Of a stretch of 64,000 nt of DNA, positions 9,062 through 20,885 are shown piece after piece. The notes beneath the pieces are model-generated. The model was not told the DNA's origin, did no database searches, and saw nothing but the letters and a program-made list of their open reading frames with translations. The position numbers and the translations under genes are program-made. This stretch comes from Limnoperna fortunei. Taxonomy: Eukaryota; Mollusca; Bivalvia; Mytilida; Modiolidae. The stretch is taken from positions 19,106,641 through 19,170,640 of the forward strand of contig OX104122.1 of assembly GCA_944474755.1 (NCBI GenBank). The letters are read 5' to 3'. Position 1 is the first letter of the stretch, and every line of letters starts with the position of its first letter.

Positions 9062-10704
9062 ATATCTGGTGATAGAGGCGTTGGCTTGGGATCTGCCTGG
9101 TTCCCTGTTAGTCTGCGAAAACGTACCAGCTGTTGGCGAGAAAGGCTATCAGTTATACTATTCTTTACACCACTCACATGTTCTGCTTTTACCATTATAT
9201 TGAATTGTAAACAAACCAGAGTAAATTTCCGCAACAGGACCATTACCGAGTTTGATTTGGAAGTCTGTTTATTAATTATATGAACAACTGCTTCATTATC
9301 TGACCTGAACAGGACTTTCTTGTTACTTAAGAGATTGCCCCATGTCAATACTGATACCAAAATAGGAAAAAACTCTAAAAGAGTTATATCTGATAATAAG
9401 CCTGTATTTATCCATAAAGCTGGCCACTTTTCGAATGCCCATTTCCCTGCAAAATAAATCCCAAAACCATGGCCTATTTTACCCGAGCTGTCAGTAAAGA
9501 GCTCTAAATGAGAATTACTAACCCAAAATCTGTCATTAAAAACAGATATTCCATTAAAATGAGAAAAGAAATCTAGCCACATGGTGAGGTCCTGTGAAAT
9601 TTCAGCATTTAATCTGACATGATGATTAGGTTTTGTAAGGCCAGCTGTTAGATTTATAAGGCGTCTAAGAAATGGACGTCCGGGTCGTATGGCTCTACAT
9701 GCAAAATTTAAAGACCCATTGAGAGATTGAATTTCTTTTAATGTAGCTTTTTTCTTACTTAATAGGCTCTTGATTTTATCAACTATTTCTAATACTTTGC
9801 TTTGTGGTATTCTAACTAGCATACTAACTGTGTCAATTTCTAGACCAAGAAATGAAATTTTTGTTTTGGGGCCTTCTGTTTTTTCGTTAGCAATGGGAAC
9901 TCCCAACTCAAAGCATGTTTGAAGAAAAACATTTAAATTGTAGGAACACTGATTAGTATCTGATTTTCCCATAAATAAAAAATCGTCAAGATAATGAAGA
10001 ATATTGTTATTCCTAGCTCTCTTAGCTACAATCCACTGTAAAAATGATGAAAATTTTTCAAATAAGGCACAAGAGATGGCACAGCCCATTGGTAAGCACT
10101 TGTCAAAGTAATAAAGGCCTTCAAATTTAAAACCTAGTTGATCAAAGTCTCCTGGCCATACTCTTAGCAAACGGAATGCACTCTGAATATCGCTTTTTGC
10201 ACACATTGTGTTTTTACCAAGTTTCTGAACCATGGAAACTGCCTCATCAAATTTTGTATATTGAACAGAACATAAATTTTGATCAATAAAATCATTAACT
10301 GATAAGTTATCCGGATATGATAAATGATGTATCAAACGATATTCATGTATAGCTTTTTTAGAAACGACACCAATGGGAGAAACTCTAAATGTTGACATAG
10401 GGGGGGAGGTAAATGGGCCAGCAATTCTTCCTAATGCTAATTCTTTAGATATTTTTTCTCTTACCATGGACCTATGATCATCAACAGATTTTAAATTTTT
10501 ACTTTCTCTAGGGGCTCTAGGTCCCTTATAATGAAGATGAAAACCAAATTTAAACCCATCTAATAATTCAGAAGCCTCTGTGCAAGGATAACCCTCTAAA
10601 AGTTTTTCCAGGACCTCAGTTTTTATTGGTGAATTGCCCAGGCTGTATCTGTCGCTGACTAAACTGTCCTTTCTTTTGTTGCTTATTTCTGCCAAGAAAG
10701 GCAT
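9025..10704 (-). CDS. Reverse transcriptase / RNase H (DIRS-order)
   Basis: A 559-residue protein that would copy the element RNA and degrade the template strand. RT blocks: VSPIGVVSKK, catalytic Asp172 in KSDIQSAFR, LPMGCAISCALFEKF and Y238-L-D240-D241. RNase H: Asp405 (LFTDSSG), Glu444 (LLEFF), Asp469 (RSDNEA) and Asp519 (ITDSLSR), so all four metal ligands are present. There is no protease or integrase. The ATG at 10704 lies within the last 89 bases of ORF1 and the end overlaps the recombinase start, which implies translation by frameshifting, reinitiation or internal entry. The frame is fully open, unlike the ORF1 of the same copy. Confidence 0.95.
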   Translation of the reverse strand: MPFLAEISNKRKDSLVSDRYSLGNSPIKTEVLEKLLEGYPCTEASELLDGFKFGFHLHYKGPRAPRESKNLKSVDDHRSMVREKISKELALGRIAGPFTSPPMSTFRVSPIGVVSKKAIHEYRLIHHLSYPDNLSVNDFIDQNLCSVQYTKFDEAVSMVQKLGKNTMCAKSDIQSAFRLLRVWPGDFDQLGFKFEGLYYFDKCLPMGCAISCALFEKFSSFLQWIVAKRARNNNILHYLDDFLFMGKSDTNQCSYNLNVFLQTCFELGVPIANEKTEGPKTKISFLGLEIDTVSMLVRIPQSKVLEIVDKIKSLLSKKKATLKEIQSLNGSLNFACRAIRPGRPFLRRLINLTAGLTKPNHHVRLNAEISQDLTMWLDFFSHFNGISVFNDRFWVSNSHLELFTDSSGKIGHGFGIYFAGKWAFEKWPALWINTGLLSDITLLEFFPILVSVLTWGNLLSNKKVLFRSDNEAVVHIINKQTSKSNSVMVLLRKFTLVCLQFNIMVKAEHVSGVKNSITDSLSRQQLVRFRRLTGNQADPKPTPLSPDIWTLLELTPSAF

Positions 10705-11743
10705 GGTTAGACATTTTTGTAGGGCAATTAGAGCTTATGTGATCTTTCCCAAAGCAATTTGCACAATGGTGTAAAAACTTACAACGTGTCCTTTAACACT
10801 GACCGCGATTATGATCATAACATGGGGCTCTACTAATGGGCATCATATGTTGTCTTGGATTACCTTGACCCAGTATAGTCCGATGAAAACCATCATTCAC
10901 TGGGGGAACAATCATTGGCAATGTTGGTTTTAACATGGTCAATGCCCATAAGTCAGAATTTATGTGTGCCCATGAAGTTGAAGGTACTTGGGCCATTCTC
11001 ATGCGGAACTGCTCGTCATACACCCTCCAAGAAAAGTCATGACTAGCACATCAAGCTGCAGCTTTTCTAATTATTGACATGTATTTCAACAATTCAAAAA
11101 TTTTTGACTGATGTTTGCATAAAAAGATATTAATAAAAATTAAGAACGCATCGGTCCATTTTGAAATATTTGGGACCAACTCCCTCACCTGATTCGGTTT
11201 GGATTGTATCGACCCCGTATTTGGATCTAAATAAAGCCCACCCCCTTCAAAGTGCTGAATCAATTCGGAACTTCCCTTTAACAACAAGGCAAAGTTAATA
11301 TATTCATTGTTCCATATTTTCTGTTTCAGCTGTAAGGGAATGTGCGACCCTATATCTAAATCCGCAGTCATTATAATGTCCGGACAACTAGCTGTCAAAA
11401 CCCAATCATTTATATTTGCCCGCTGTTCTTTGTGGCATGGAGCTAAACCATCCCCCCTGTCTAATAAATCACATGAATGAATGCGCGTTTGTTCATTTTG
11501 TACTAGGAGTTCATTATCAATAAACTCACCAATATGAGGACGTGTGTTTCCTTGAACAACAGGGATGGGACCGATGTTGACATTGACATCGTCTATTTCC
11601 GGTGCATCTGGGACACATGGCTCCGCTGTCTGATCTTTATTCCTTTTCCTGGGTGCCCCGGACTTTGCTGTCCTTGCATAAGGACTTGTAGACTGACGGC
11701 TTGACTTTCTTTTCTGTTTTGGTTCACTTCTCCTTTTGGGCAT
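10616..11743 (-). pseudogene. Gag-like ORF1 of copy B, two premature stops
   Basis: Same gene as 4640-5767, with ATG at 11743. Compared with copy A it has a CGA-to-TGA change at 11051-11053, a CpG-type transition, after 'KAAA', and a TAT-to-TAA change at 10793-10795 inside the CCCH zinc motif after 'NRGQC'. The second stop removes the zinc knuckle. The rest is collinear with only scattered substitutions. The full-length element therefore cannot make its own nucleocapsid protein, although its RT and recombinase frames are open. Confidence 0.93.
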
Positions 11744-12656
11744 CTCTAATCTTCGGTTTGAAGAAAATCTTGGCAATAGTCTGTTTTTTTAACTGCTAGG
11801 CGCTTTACCAACAAAATGTCTATAACTTGGTTGATAAAACAGTATGTGTAACGGTCTTATAAATGTAAAAACACTTCAAACAGCTCTGGCCTTAGTATAA
11901 ATTGTTCAAGGAGAACAAAATGATTTCGAGTTATTTTCTGTGAAGAATAGAAATTGATCACTTAAGAGTATCGAGGCGCACAATTGGTATATGCTCCAGA
12001 AAGCAGCACGTGTCTATAACCTGTCACACCTTTGGTTGTCCAAGTAGCACGTTTCTATGAGTAGCGGCACATTCGGCAATCTTTTGGCTTTTATAAAAAT
12101 TTTCAACCGATCTACAGTATTTAATTTGTCGTAATTCCTTGTATACAATAGTTGCGGTGAAAATTGTTCTAGTGTAGGGTGTTAATAGTATCTCCTAATT
12201 CGTCCTCTGGAAGAAAGCACGTGTCTTTGTAGTTTAATTGTGATGAAAGAGTTTACGATAAACTTCAAATAAAATCCACTAAATATTGTCCGAACGCACA
12301 CCAATTTCGTGTTCAATATAAGTACTCAATATCTCTTGATTGAATAAATTTAGATTGTAGATTTGGGTAAAATATTTATACTGTTCAATATTCAATAAAT
12401 ATTCTGTCCTTTCAGCTTGCCAGCAAAACCGCAACTCAAGGCCGTGAGCTAAAATTTGCTACCTCAACATTTTCTCACGCGCATGTCTCTTTCCTTGAAA
12501 CATGAAACTTAAAACATAAATCATTTTTTAACATTTTTTCTTTTTGCAGATATTAAACACTTTGGACAAAGGGGGATAACTGTGATATAACTACCAAACT
12601 TTCAAGTATCAAATCGAAATTAAATTGGTTTATTTGCTATTGAATAAACCTTATTA
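11744..12656 (-). repeat. 5' non-coding region of DIRS-order copy B
   Basis: Near-identical to 5768-6675. Its outer end (ttgaataaaccttatta) touches the interrupted LINE, so 12656 is the outer boundary of the whole 8.3 kb insert. Confidence 0.8.
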
Positions 12657-13020
12657 TCAACATTTCTTTATAACATGTAATTTTGTTCACAAGTTTTGGA
12701 CCCAAATTAAAGAAATTTTGAGATATTTCAACATAGATGAACATATCTGCACTTTAAAACCTTGTTTTTGGATACAAGATTGCAGATGAATGCTATTATG
12801 GGATTAATTTGCTATTAACCATCATAGGGTTCTCAATCTACAAAGCACACTATCTCTCAAATCAAAGAGAAAGAAAAATCGACGTATTTCATACATTCAG
12901 AAACGAATTGTTAACTTTAACCGACATAACAAAACTTAATATTACCAAAATTAAAAAAACACCTATTGCTAAAATTATTCAACAATTTGAAAGCTATTTA
13001 CTTTCACGATGACGTTTTAA
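12657..13020 (+). pseudogene. 3' end of the interrupted LINE ORF2
   Basis: Continuation of the LINE broken at 4374. One frame reads YQHFFITCNFVHKFWTQIKE, the usual LINE C-terminal block (H-F-F...C..V..FW), up to a stop at about 12788. A second frame continues as LLTIIGFSIYKAHYLSNQRE and on to a stop at 13010-13012. Both fit the C-terminus of LINE ORF2, so this half carries at least one frameshift or stop of its own. It has the same orientation as 2731-4374. Confidence 0.85.
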
Positions 13021-13022
13021 AG

Positions 13023-13077
13023 TAATCATTTTAATTGTGCATCATTCTCTTTTTGTTTATCATAATTAAAATGATTA
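13023..13077 (+). other. Hairpin in the LINE 3' UTR
   Basis: A perfect 14-bp inverted repeat, taatcattttaatt at 13023-13036 and aattaaaatgatta at 13064-13077, lies 10 bases after the LINE stop codon. LINE RTs often recognise a 3' UTR stem-loop; that role here is inference. Confidence 0.7.
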
Positions 13078-14100
13078 TATACTTACAAAAAATCTCCAAA
13101 ATGCTAGTCCAAAAGTCACATCATCCGCTCGTTTGATCGATGTCGTAAAAACCATGCGGGTTGAATAAGCCGCACGCTTTTGACCTTGTGTATTTAAAGT
13201 ACATCAGTGTGTATCAAAGATCACAGTGAAACAATGCTTCACTGAACCTATTTTGTTACTTTACAGTAAAACAACAATTATACTGATCTATGTATGTAAA
13301 AAGATAATTTTTTTTCCATTGATAGATATTTCACAGAATTTTGGTTATTTTACGGTAAAAAATTTAAATATTGATATAAATGTATACAGAAGACAATGAT
13401 TTTTTTTCCATTAGGGTATTTCCCTGGATACCTCATAGATGTAACACAGGGGGTATCTGGGAGAATGCTGTATCTCGGATACAATTTGTTAACAGCAATG
13501 TGATAATAAAAGTTGTTTGGTTGAAAAAAAAAAAAAAAGAATTTCCAATTGGGACAAAAAAATATGAACTTTATAGAGTTGTTAGTGTAAAAATACCTTG
13601 TAAGTGCTGACGTCACAATACATTTCCATCTGATCTTCCAACATTTATGATAGATTTTACATTATTATATAGATAGAGATGAAATATCGAATTTTCCCAG
13701 TGACAGAAATCACGGTAAATCACATGTGAAAATTATCGTTTATTTTCACTCTCTGGTTTTTTCCCGCCAAAATTGCAGTTGGTTTTGTACTATACAGATA
13801 TTCATCCTCCGTTCATAAAATTTAGGATAAAGCATTAAAATTTTATAAAAGCAATTTTGATCTATATAATAAATATGATAATCAATTGGGCATCGTGAAT
13901 ATCCAAAATATGATAACTCGTGCCCCATAAAGCATTAAACTCGTGCACGGAACAAGTTCTGCGCATTCGTTTAATCAGATTTTGGATATTCACTCCGCCC
14001 AATTAATTATCTTATAATTACGACTTTTGGTGAAATGGATTTCTGACTTGTACTAATGTATTGGAGTATGCACCACACAATTAAAATCAAGATGTGAGCA
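13078..14100. other. Non-coding, no gene seen
   Basis: AT-rich sequence with an A15 tract near 13524-13540, a CRE-type TGACGTCA at 13608-13615 and a weak hairpin tccctggatacc/ggtatctggga (about 13428-13485). The tract 13300-13420 has two copies of 'gatttttttt-ccatt'. Open frames here are short and look random. Confidence 0.6.
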
Positions 14101-14878
14101 ATGCTCAATAATTGATAACCCCACTTCCCAAATGTCAATGACAAAGTACATGTTTTTCTATGGGCAACTCCTAATATCATTCCAATCTAAATGTTAGTAT
14201 CAGGTGCGTAAATGGGACTATGTGACACTATTCTGTGCAAGTTTCATCAAATTCCATTCAGTAGTGTAGGAGTAGTTGCAAATAAGAGAAAGTGTAAAGG
14301 AGAGACAGACAGACACCCCCATCAATATATACCACCCACAATGGGGGTACAATTAGTAGAACATAATCTAAGAGCCTTTATACAACATCACAATTAATCT
14401 GACAAGTGGTTTGTCTTGAGATTTTCCAAACTTCAGGCAATCAGAACCCATTAACAATCTATAATCCATCTTGAATCAGCTTTATACTGCTTTCAATTGT
14501 GCTTAATTTATTATCTACATGAAGGGCTATTTTACCCATTTCCCATTTGTTGAGCTATCTGAACGTGGTAATCTAAGATTTAGGATTAACAGTAAATTAT
14601 GAACTTTGTAGATGCATATTCACAACATTACAAATAAAGCAGCAAAGTTGTTTCAGAAAAGTTTTAAATTGAGCCAATCAGACTGCGTTAATATCCCAGG
14701 CAGCCAATTATGGAGTTTTTCATCTAAACCAAAAAAAACTTTGTAAAGTTCAACCAATATAAAATCCTGCCAAGTGGTTTTCTAGAAGATAAAAATGTTA
14801 AGCCTACAACATTGACAGACACCAAGTGACAATCATAGCTCTTGTGACCTCTGGGCCATGTGAGCTTATAGCAAATTT
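14100..14878 (+). repeat. Dispersed 'gtgagct'-ended repeat copy
   Basis: The right end (about 14810-14878) reads gacagacaccaagtgac, then an imperfect hairpin agctcttgtg...catgtgagct. This parallels the right end of the repeat at 62346-63985 (cacc...agtgat...agctcacctgac...gtcaagtgag). The left boundary is uncertain. Internal text such as 'ttccattcagtagtgtagga' belongs to the same class of dispersed repeat. It encodes no protein. Confidence 0.55.
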
Positions 14879-17385
14879 TAAAATAAATGCTCAGTTGATG
14901 TAACAATTTTAACTATAGGATGCCTGGAGAAAATGTGATGAAATATTTTCGAAATCTGCATAGTACTTAACTTTTTTGTTGCAAACACGGTATATCCTTA
15001 GGTCAGGCCATCTGACATCTTATCTTCTTGAGCTTATTTCCTACATCTCAGTCATACACACAACTTATGGTAAAGTCTACTACAAAACTACAATCATACA
15101 GAGCGATAAATTATTTGATTTAATGACAATAAACATCTATATTTAAGTTGTTTTGCTAAATAAGCAACTATCATGTGACTGAACACTTGAGGTGGCTGGT
15201 ATGAGCCACTGAGTATTTGGTGTGTTGACTAGTGGCCATAACTAAATTAATTTTGAAGGATTGATAATACTCTGGCCGGTTTTCGCCAGGTACTCCTGCT
15301 TCCTAAACACTACAAACTAGACACTTAAAACCTAAAATTACTGAAGATAACAAAAAACTAATAACACACAAACAAATGGCTAACTAGGTTTCCAATCCTG
15401 TGTCAGATGGGTATTATAAAAACATCACATTGACATTTGGACAAATTAAGCCAGCAATAAAACATCAATTACAAAATATGTCGATACAATACACATGTCA
15501 GCATGCTAATGTATTGGTCTTTTTTTTTAATTAAAGGATTAGTGTTGACACTGTATGATGCTGCCCGATGTACACTATTGATAACAGAACAGTGCATTCA
15601 ACTATATTTTCTATAGATTGGGGGTGGTGGTGGGGGGGGGGGGGGGGGAGAGAGAGAAATTTATCACAATATATCAGTTATCGTAATATCAGATCACAGT
15701 ATGGTTATCAAGTATCATGATATACATGTATTGGGTTTAGAAATAGCTAAATGATTAATAAATAAGAAATACAAACACATATAAATAATATTTCAACTAA
15801 TCACCAGATACCTATACACCAAGTTTGAAATGAATCCATCTAGCTGTTACTGATCTATCCAATTATAAGTTGTTGGAAGTCAAAATGTCAACAGAGATCA
15901 GGATAAAGATGCACAGTGCGCTATTTCCCAATAGATCATAAAATTTCAATCTTGATGTGAAGTCCCATGCACAATATTTGTTTTCCTTAGCAAACAGTAC
16001 AGATATCGTAATTTTGTCAAAGTTTGAGGTTACCATGTTAACGTGACCTCAATAGGAATGCATAGAAGCTGATTCTCTACTGACTTGTACTGTGTTCATA
16101 CAGCTTTGTGGATACCAGTTGACAACTGGTACCACAGAAAAAACTTGAGTATAATAAAAGTACCTTTTGTTCAGATATGAAATCATTGCCAGATATATCA
16201 AGAATATGGCTGATCCTGGTGGGATACAAGTATTCTTATCAATACAAATGATACAATGAAAAGAGTTAGTTTTTTTTATACAAGTTATCATAATTCAAAA
16301 TAAAACAGGGGATTTAAAGCTTATTTTGAGGGGTTGAGCATTGAAATTTTAAGTTTTCTAAAAGATTATACCGAGAAGAGAATAAAAAAGGACTATATAA
16401 AGGATTACACAAATTATGTCCAATGAAATTTTCTGAATTTTTTAAAATAATATCAAGCAATTGAAATACAATTGAGTGATGGAAAGAAAAATAGCGGTCT
16501 CTTGTTCACTGGGGAATAACTGGTCAAAAAGCTAAAAAATGATAATTTTGGTCAAACATTACCTCCCTTGTTCAATATTCATTTCAATTATTTTACCCAA
16601 TACCAAACTCTTTATGCATAAACTTTTTATTTCAACCATTAATAATTTGAAGTAATAATAAAGTAATGGAAATTAATGGTTAATGATGAAAGAAATTATT
16701 ATTACATTTACCATTTGTTCTATTTTGAAATTTTCACAAAAAAATGGCAGATGGTGTTCTGCATCCCCGTAAGTGCCTATTTAATTTGAAAATGCCCATC
16801 GATTTTTGTTAACCTAAAACTCTAATCCATCAACGGAAATAATTATTGTGATCCATGTAAAAAAATATTGGAAATGAGCACCAGACAAAACTATGACTGA
16901 CCAATGTAGACTGACGTTCAAAGCTGCTACTATGTGCATCACTTTAAAAGACAGCATACAAGTGGAAGCAAAAGTAAGTTTATCAAGAAACCTACAATAG
17001 AATTTTGTTGAAATTAAAGATGATAACTGTTTTTATAACCAAAATATTCTAATTTTTACATGTTTTATCAGTGTCAAACTTGCTTAGTTAAAAAATTAAT
17101 AAAATTCTTGACTTAATAACAAAGTAAAGACTGCAGTTTTAGCAAAACCTCTGGTAAACGTAAGAATAAGTAGCAAATCAGAGATAATTTACATTAACTT
17201 GAAGGATTGACTACTTAATATCAAAGCATTGAAATAATTTACATATTTAAATAATCCAGATTTTTTTTCTTTTCCTATTTTTGAATTAGAAATATTTAAA
17301 GAATCTAGCTTATTTATATATTTATTTTCCCATTATTTAAATAATCCATATATTTTATTTTTATCGCTCCATTTCTGATAAAAAA
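14879..17385. other. Non-coding stretch with simple-sequence tracts
   Basis: No supportable gene. Contains a SINE-tail fragment (15270-15345), a 17-base G run at 15632-15648 followed by (ga)n, and repeat-like text at 15800-16060 (accaagtttgaaatgaatcc). AT content is highest at 17230-17400. Confidence 0.6.
15270..15345 (+). repeat. SINE tail fragment
   Basis: Reads ggccggttttcgccaggtac then tcctgcttcc, matching the conserved middle of the SINE family (gttttctccggctactccgg). Both the tRNA-like head and the tail are unclear. Confidence 0.45.
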
Positions 17386-17519
17386 TTGATTAATAATTTC
17401 TTCATTACTTTAGACTTAAAAAGTTATAAAAATCTTGGTAGGAGGAGTGAAGGTTACATTATTTTTACTTTTATGGTTGTAGTCCAATTCTGTTTAAATT
17501 TCCTGTTTTCCTGCCTATT

Positions 17520-17725
17520 GGTTTATTGTTTGTTAACTTGTTTCATCCTGGACATTGCTGAAATACTGCTCTCTGGACATTAAATAAACACCAAATCCTT
17601 ACCGCAGGTCGGGGGTTTTCTCCGGCTACTCCGGCTTCCTCCCCCAATAAAAACTGGACGCCATGATATAGCTGAAAAATTGCTGAATGTGGCTTTAAAA
17701 ACACCATTCAAACAAACAAACCAAA
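17520..17725 (+). repeat. Two SINE tails in tandem
   Basis: 17594-17725 is a 5'-truncated copy of the SINE, from 'aaatccttaccgcaggtcgg' to the end 'ctgaaaaattgctgaatg' and a caaacaaac tail. Just before it, 17540-17593 has a second, related tail (ttgctgaaatactgctctct, then ggacattaaataaacacc). One SINE therefore appears to have inserted into the tail of another. Confidence 0.65.
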
Positions 17726-19075
17726 TCCTTAATCTATCCTGCAATAAAAAAACCAATTTAAAATCTCTAATTTGGACCATAACAATTAAGTTGACAATTT
17801 CTACTTGTTGACTCGATTGTAGATCTTGACTTCCTGTTCATTGATGCTGTTTAAGGTTTCGAAGATAATAGGCAAAAGTCCAAAAAAAAAAAAACAAAAC
17901 AAAAAAAACATTAAAGGGCATTTACTCAATTAATGAGTCTTCACAACATTTTTAGAATTGTTGCCCCTGCCAGGTTTTACTCATTACACACAATAATTTT
18001 CAGGACAAAAGACTTGGCTTAGCAGTTATCAATGACTTTTAGCATTCTCTGTACTGATGTGTAAACTCTCGTTTTTTCTCATAAACCCCAATTATTTTAT
18101 GTCATGTAAACCTCCATTACTTGGACAAGAAAGCACTAAGCTATCTACTGTAAATTAATTACTGTGACAGCTTTTTATTCAAGGGTTTAATGAACACCTT
18201 AGACATGATAACTTACAACAAAAGATCTATTAGAAAACAAATTACCTTGTCTTTCTGATCACTGAAACACTTCAGGTATAGAAGAATTAGTTAACTTAAT
18301 TTTTGTTAACTATACTATATAATTTTGTCTGGAGATAAAGGCCACGGTAAAAAGAAAAATAAATTGGCTCAATGTTACCATACCAAATGAAAGAGCACAA
18401 AATATACAACATATCAAAAGACAATATACAATACACAAAACACTGACAATACACATCATACACTACACAATGCTTATAAAGCATTACCAATACACAACAA
18501 AACATACAATATACAATATAACTATAATTCAGTGAAGCCTGTCATAACTGAACTGCATTTGTAAAATAAACACTTTTGCATTTTGCCAGTTATATGGTGA
18601 ACATATGAAGAACATGTTAATATTCAAGTTCCAAATAAAAAGATTAGTTTAGAGTAGACAGGATTCACAGATCTATTCAGTTTTATAAAAATAAAAATCA
18701 TACAAATATTTCTAACCATGTGGTAATGAGCAGGACATTTATATAAAATTAATAGCTGGTTAAAATATTTATCCTGTATTATGTGAATTGTTATCTTGAT
18801 CTTTTGAAACGGGATACTGATTGTAAATACAGGTAGTTAATTAAAATCATTCTAACTTATGTCTATATGCAACAGGAGAAGTTATTGTATTTCTCTAAAT
18901 ATGCACTGATGATTTGAAAAAAGTGGTCCTAATGTACAGGTGGTGTCTAGAACAAGGTTTAACCAGACATCCCATAAAATATATTTTACTTTTGAAATAC
19001 ATTATGTATAATTAATGGATTCATCTAGAGCTAATAAGGGATTTTCAGAATTAGGAGAAAGGGGGCAAGTGCAAA
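17726..19075. other. Non-coding, no gene seen
   Basis: AT-rich. A-rich tract (a/c) at 17881-17910. At 18380-18520 there is a loose run of 'acaatatacaa'-like text. No gene or RNA is supportable. Confidence 0.55.
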
Positions 19076-19110
19076 GGGGATGGGGTGGGGTGGGGGGTGG
19101 GGAGAAGGGG
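19076..19110 (+). other. G-quadruplex motif
   Basis: Six runs of four or more G separated by loops of 1-4 bases (gggg-at-gggg-t-gggg-t-gggggg-t-gggg-agaa-gggg). This is an ideal intramolecular quadruplex pattern in an otherwise AT-rich region. Confidence 0.85.
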
Positions 19111-19334
19111 AAATCTGTAGTCAAACAACAGGTACAGTAGTTCTGCTATTTCTACAGGGAGGGGGAGTTAGGACAATTTACAGTTGGAGTACCCATGCAT
19201 GTGATATTTCATAAGTGCAAAGTGCCAGACTCTACCAACTTTTATGTGATAGTAAATCCACCCTGTTTTTGTGTTATTATTTGTTTTCATTCTTTGACAT
19301 TGTTGATTTGTTTTTGTTGCTTCATTTTATAGTT

Positions 19335-19456
19335 AAACTTTATTGTACTGGGTAGACCCTGTCTGGACACATTATAAACTTTATTGTACTGGGTAGACCC
19401 TGTCTGGACACATGATAAACTTTATTGTACTGGGTAGACCCTGTCTGGACACATGA
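19335..19456 (+). repeat. Three copies of a 41-bp repeat
   Basis: Unit begins aaactttattgtactgggta and ends ggacacatgat. Copies start at 19335, 19376 and 19417 and are almost identical. Confidence 0.95.
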
Positions 19457-20229
19457 TGGTCCATCTGTCAAGGGCTCTGAGCTATATTATTCATGTGTGT
19501 ACTAATGTGTGCAGTACTAAAGTCAATATTACAAGTAGTAAACACTAGTACTGCTCCCTTCATCAGCCAATGAAATTTAATCCTCTACACATGATATGCT
19601 TTAATTCCAGGTTTTAGCTCTTGACTGTCTCTTTAGCATTGTGAAATATAAATTACAATCAAAATTATAGCCTGCAATATTTATGTTTCTGCTTAGTTTA
19701 CCCAAGCCAAAATTCTAATTTAAAGTTGTTTTAAATATTGATATAACATTAATTTCTATTATTTACCACTAAAATAAGCATGTTTACATTATTTCTTATT
19801 TTGTATAATCATTTAATTTCATACTAACTGCCACCATAATCCTAATTTGATTAAAGGTAACTAGCAACACCTTTATGATTGTTGACCTGGTAACTATGGT
19901 GCTCTCTGGATTTATCTATCCTGGTAACAAAATTGCATTTGTAAACAAAGATAGGGGCAAACAAATGAACAAGAATCCATTAATTTTAGTTTTTTTGCAG
20001 GGTACTGTTTTCTCACTGTGTGATAGTGTGGGTACCTTAAGAATTGCATGATAAGATTTTGTCTCACTGAGTGAAATATCACAGGGACTACCAAAGTATA
20101 CATTTACTGGTACCCTTGCTGCTCATCTCAGTTTAACCACATTTACAATATTATAAAGTGAATTATTTTACTAAAAAATTGTAAAATATTCACATATACA
20201 GAGCAATGTTCTTAAAATACATAACAATG
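19457..20229. other. Non-coding, no gene seen
   Basis: AT-rich sequence without recognisable repeat or coding frame. Confidence 0.5.
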
Positions 20230-20330
20230 TGTGAACTAATTATACATATATACTTTTAACTTGACATAAATGGGCAAGGCATTGGCATCATCCAGTTCTT
20301 CCAAGTCATTATTTTGTCATACTTAGTTAT
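20230..20330 (-). other. Candidate minus-strand exon (acceptor side clear)
   Basis: A strong acceptor, tttgttatttttacag, ends at 20331 on the minus strand. Downstream one frame reads NDLEELDDANALPIYVKLK to a stop, but it has stops just after the acceptor. It may be the last, largely untranslated, exon of the transcript suggested by the signals at 20820, 24230, 24779 and 26173. The 3' limit is unknown. Confidence 0.4.
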
Positions 20331-20819
20331 CTGTAAAAATAACAAATAATATTTGTCAATAATAAAAACAATATTTCCAAGGAAGACAACTCTAGAAATC
20401 AATTTTGTTAACACATCTCTGAATTGAGTTAGGAAGTATCCAGTTTTATCCTCGGAGATAACTGACTATACAGGATTACAGATACAAAAATGACCTGTCG
20501 TTATTTATTTGCTGATGAAGAAACACGAATCATTTATTTACAGGTGTAAAGCCAGTAAGATAAATATATGAGATGGTGTACATACAACTAAAATTAACAA
20601 AACAAAGTTTAATATAATTATAGTAAATCTACCGAAAGCACGACAGTATTTACTAGTACTGGTGCAACTTGTAAAACTGTAATTTACAGATTTTGAACAT
20701 GTTTCAACAGGTATTCATATTATATCAGACGAATGAAGGACAATAGTATAGCCATTTAATATTTTAAAATACCCCCTAAAACCCCATCGTAATATATGAT
20801 TAAAGGATTAATAACTTAC

Positions 20820-20885
20820 CAGTTACAGCAGAACTTCATATCCCTTCTTCCCTGTTCAGTATTAAATGTTTTCTAGTTAACACAG
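20820..20885 (-). other. Candidate minus-strand exon, 66 bp
   Basis: Flanked on the minus strand by a good acceptor (cttttttttcag) and a consensus donor (ctg|gtaagtt). All three frames contain stops, so it would be untranslated or belong to a non-coding RNA. In the phase carried from the upstream candidate exon it adds four codons and then TAG. Confidence 0.45.

Larger units (their letters stand above)
6676..12656 (-). mobile_element. DIRS-order (Ngaro-like) retrotransposon, full-length copy B
   Basis: About 6.0 kb on the minus strand. Order: 5' non-coding region (12656-11744), ORF1, RT/RNase H, tyrosine recombinase, SGNH hydrolase, then a structured 3' region (7535-6676). An RT/RNase H plus tyrosine recombinase without integrase or protease defines the DIRS order, which integrates a circular DNA through the recombinase. 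An SGNH hydrolase and the absence of a methyltransferase domain fit the Ngaro group, in which such hydrolases are known. Ends are defined by the LINE at 12657 and by the start of copy A at 6675; both junctions share the bases cttatta. I see no long target-site duplication, as expected for this order. Ngaro-type split direct repeats were not found by eye. Confidence 0.9.
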
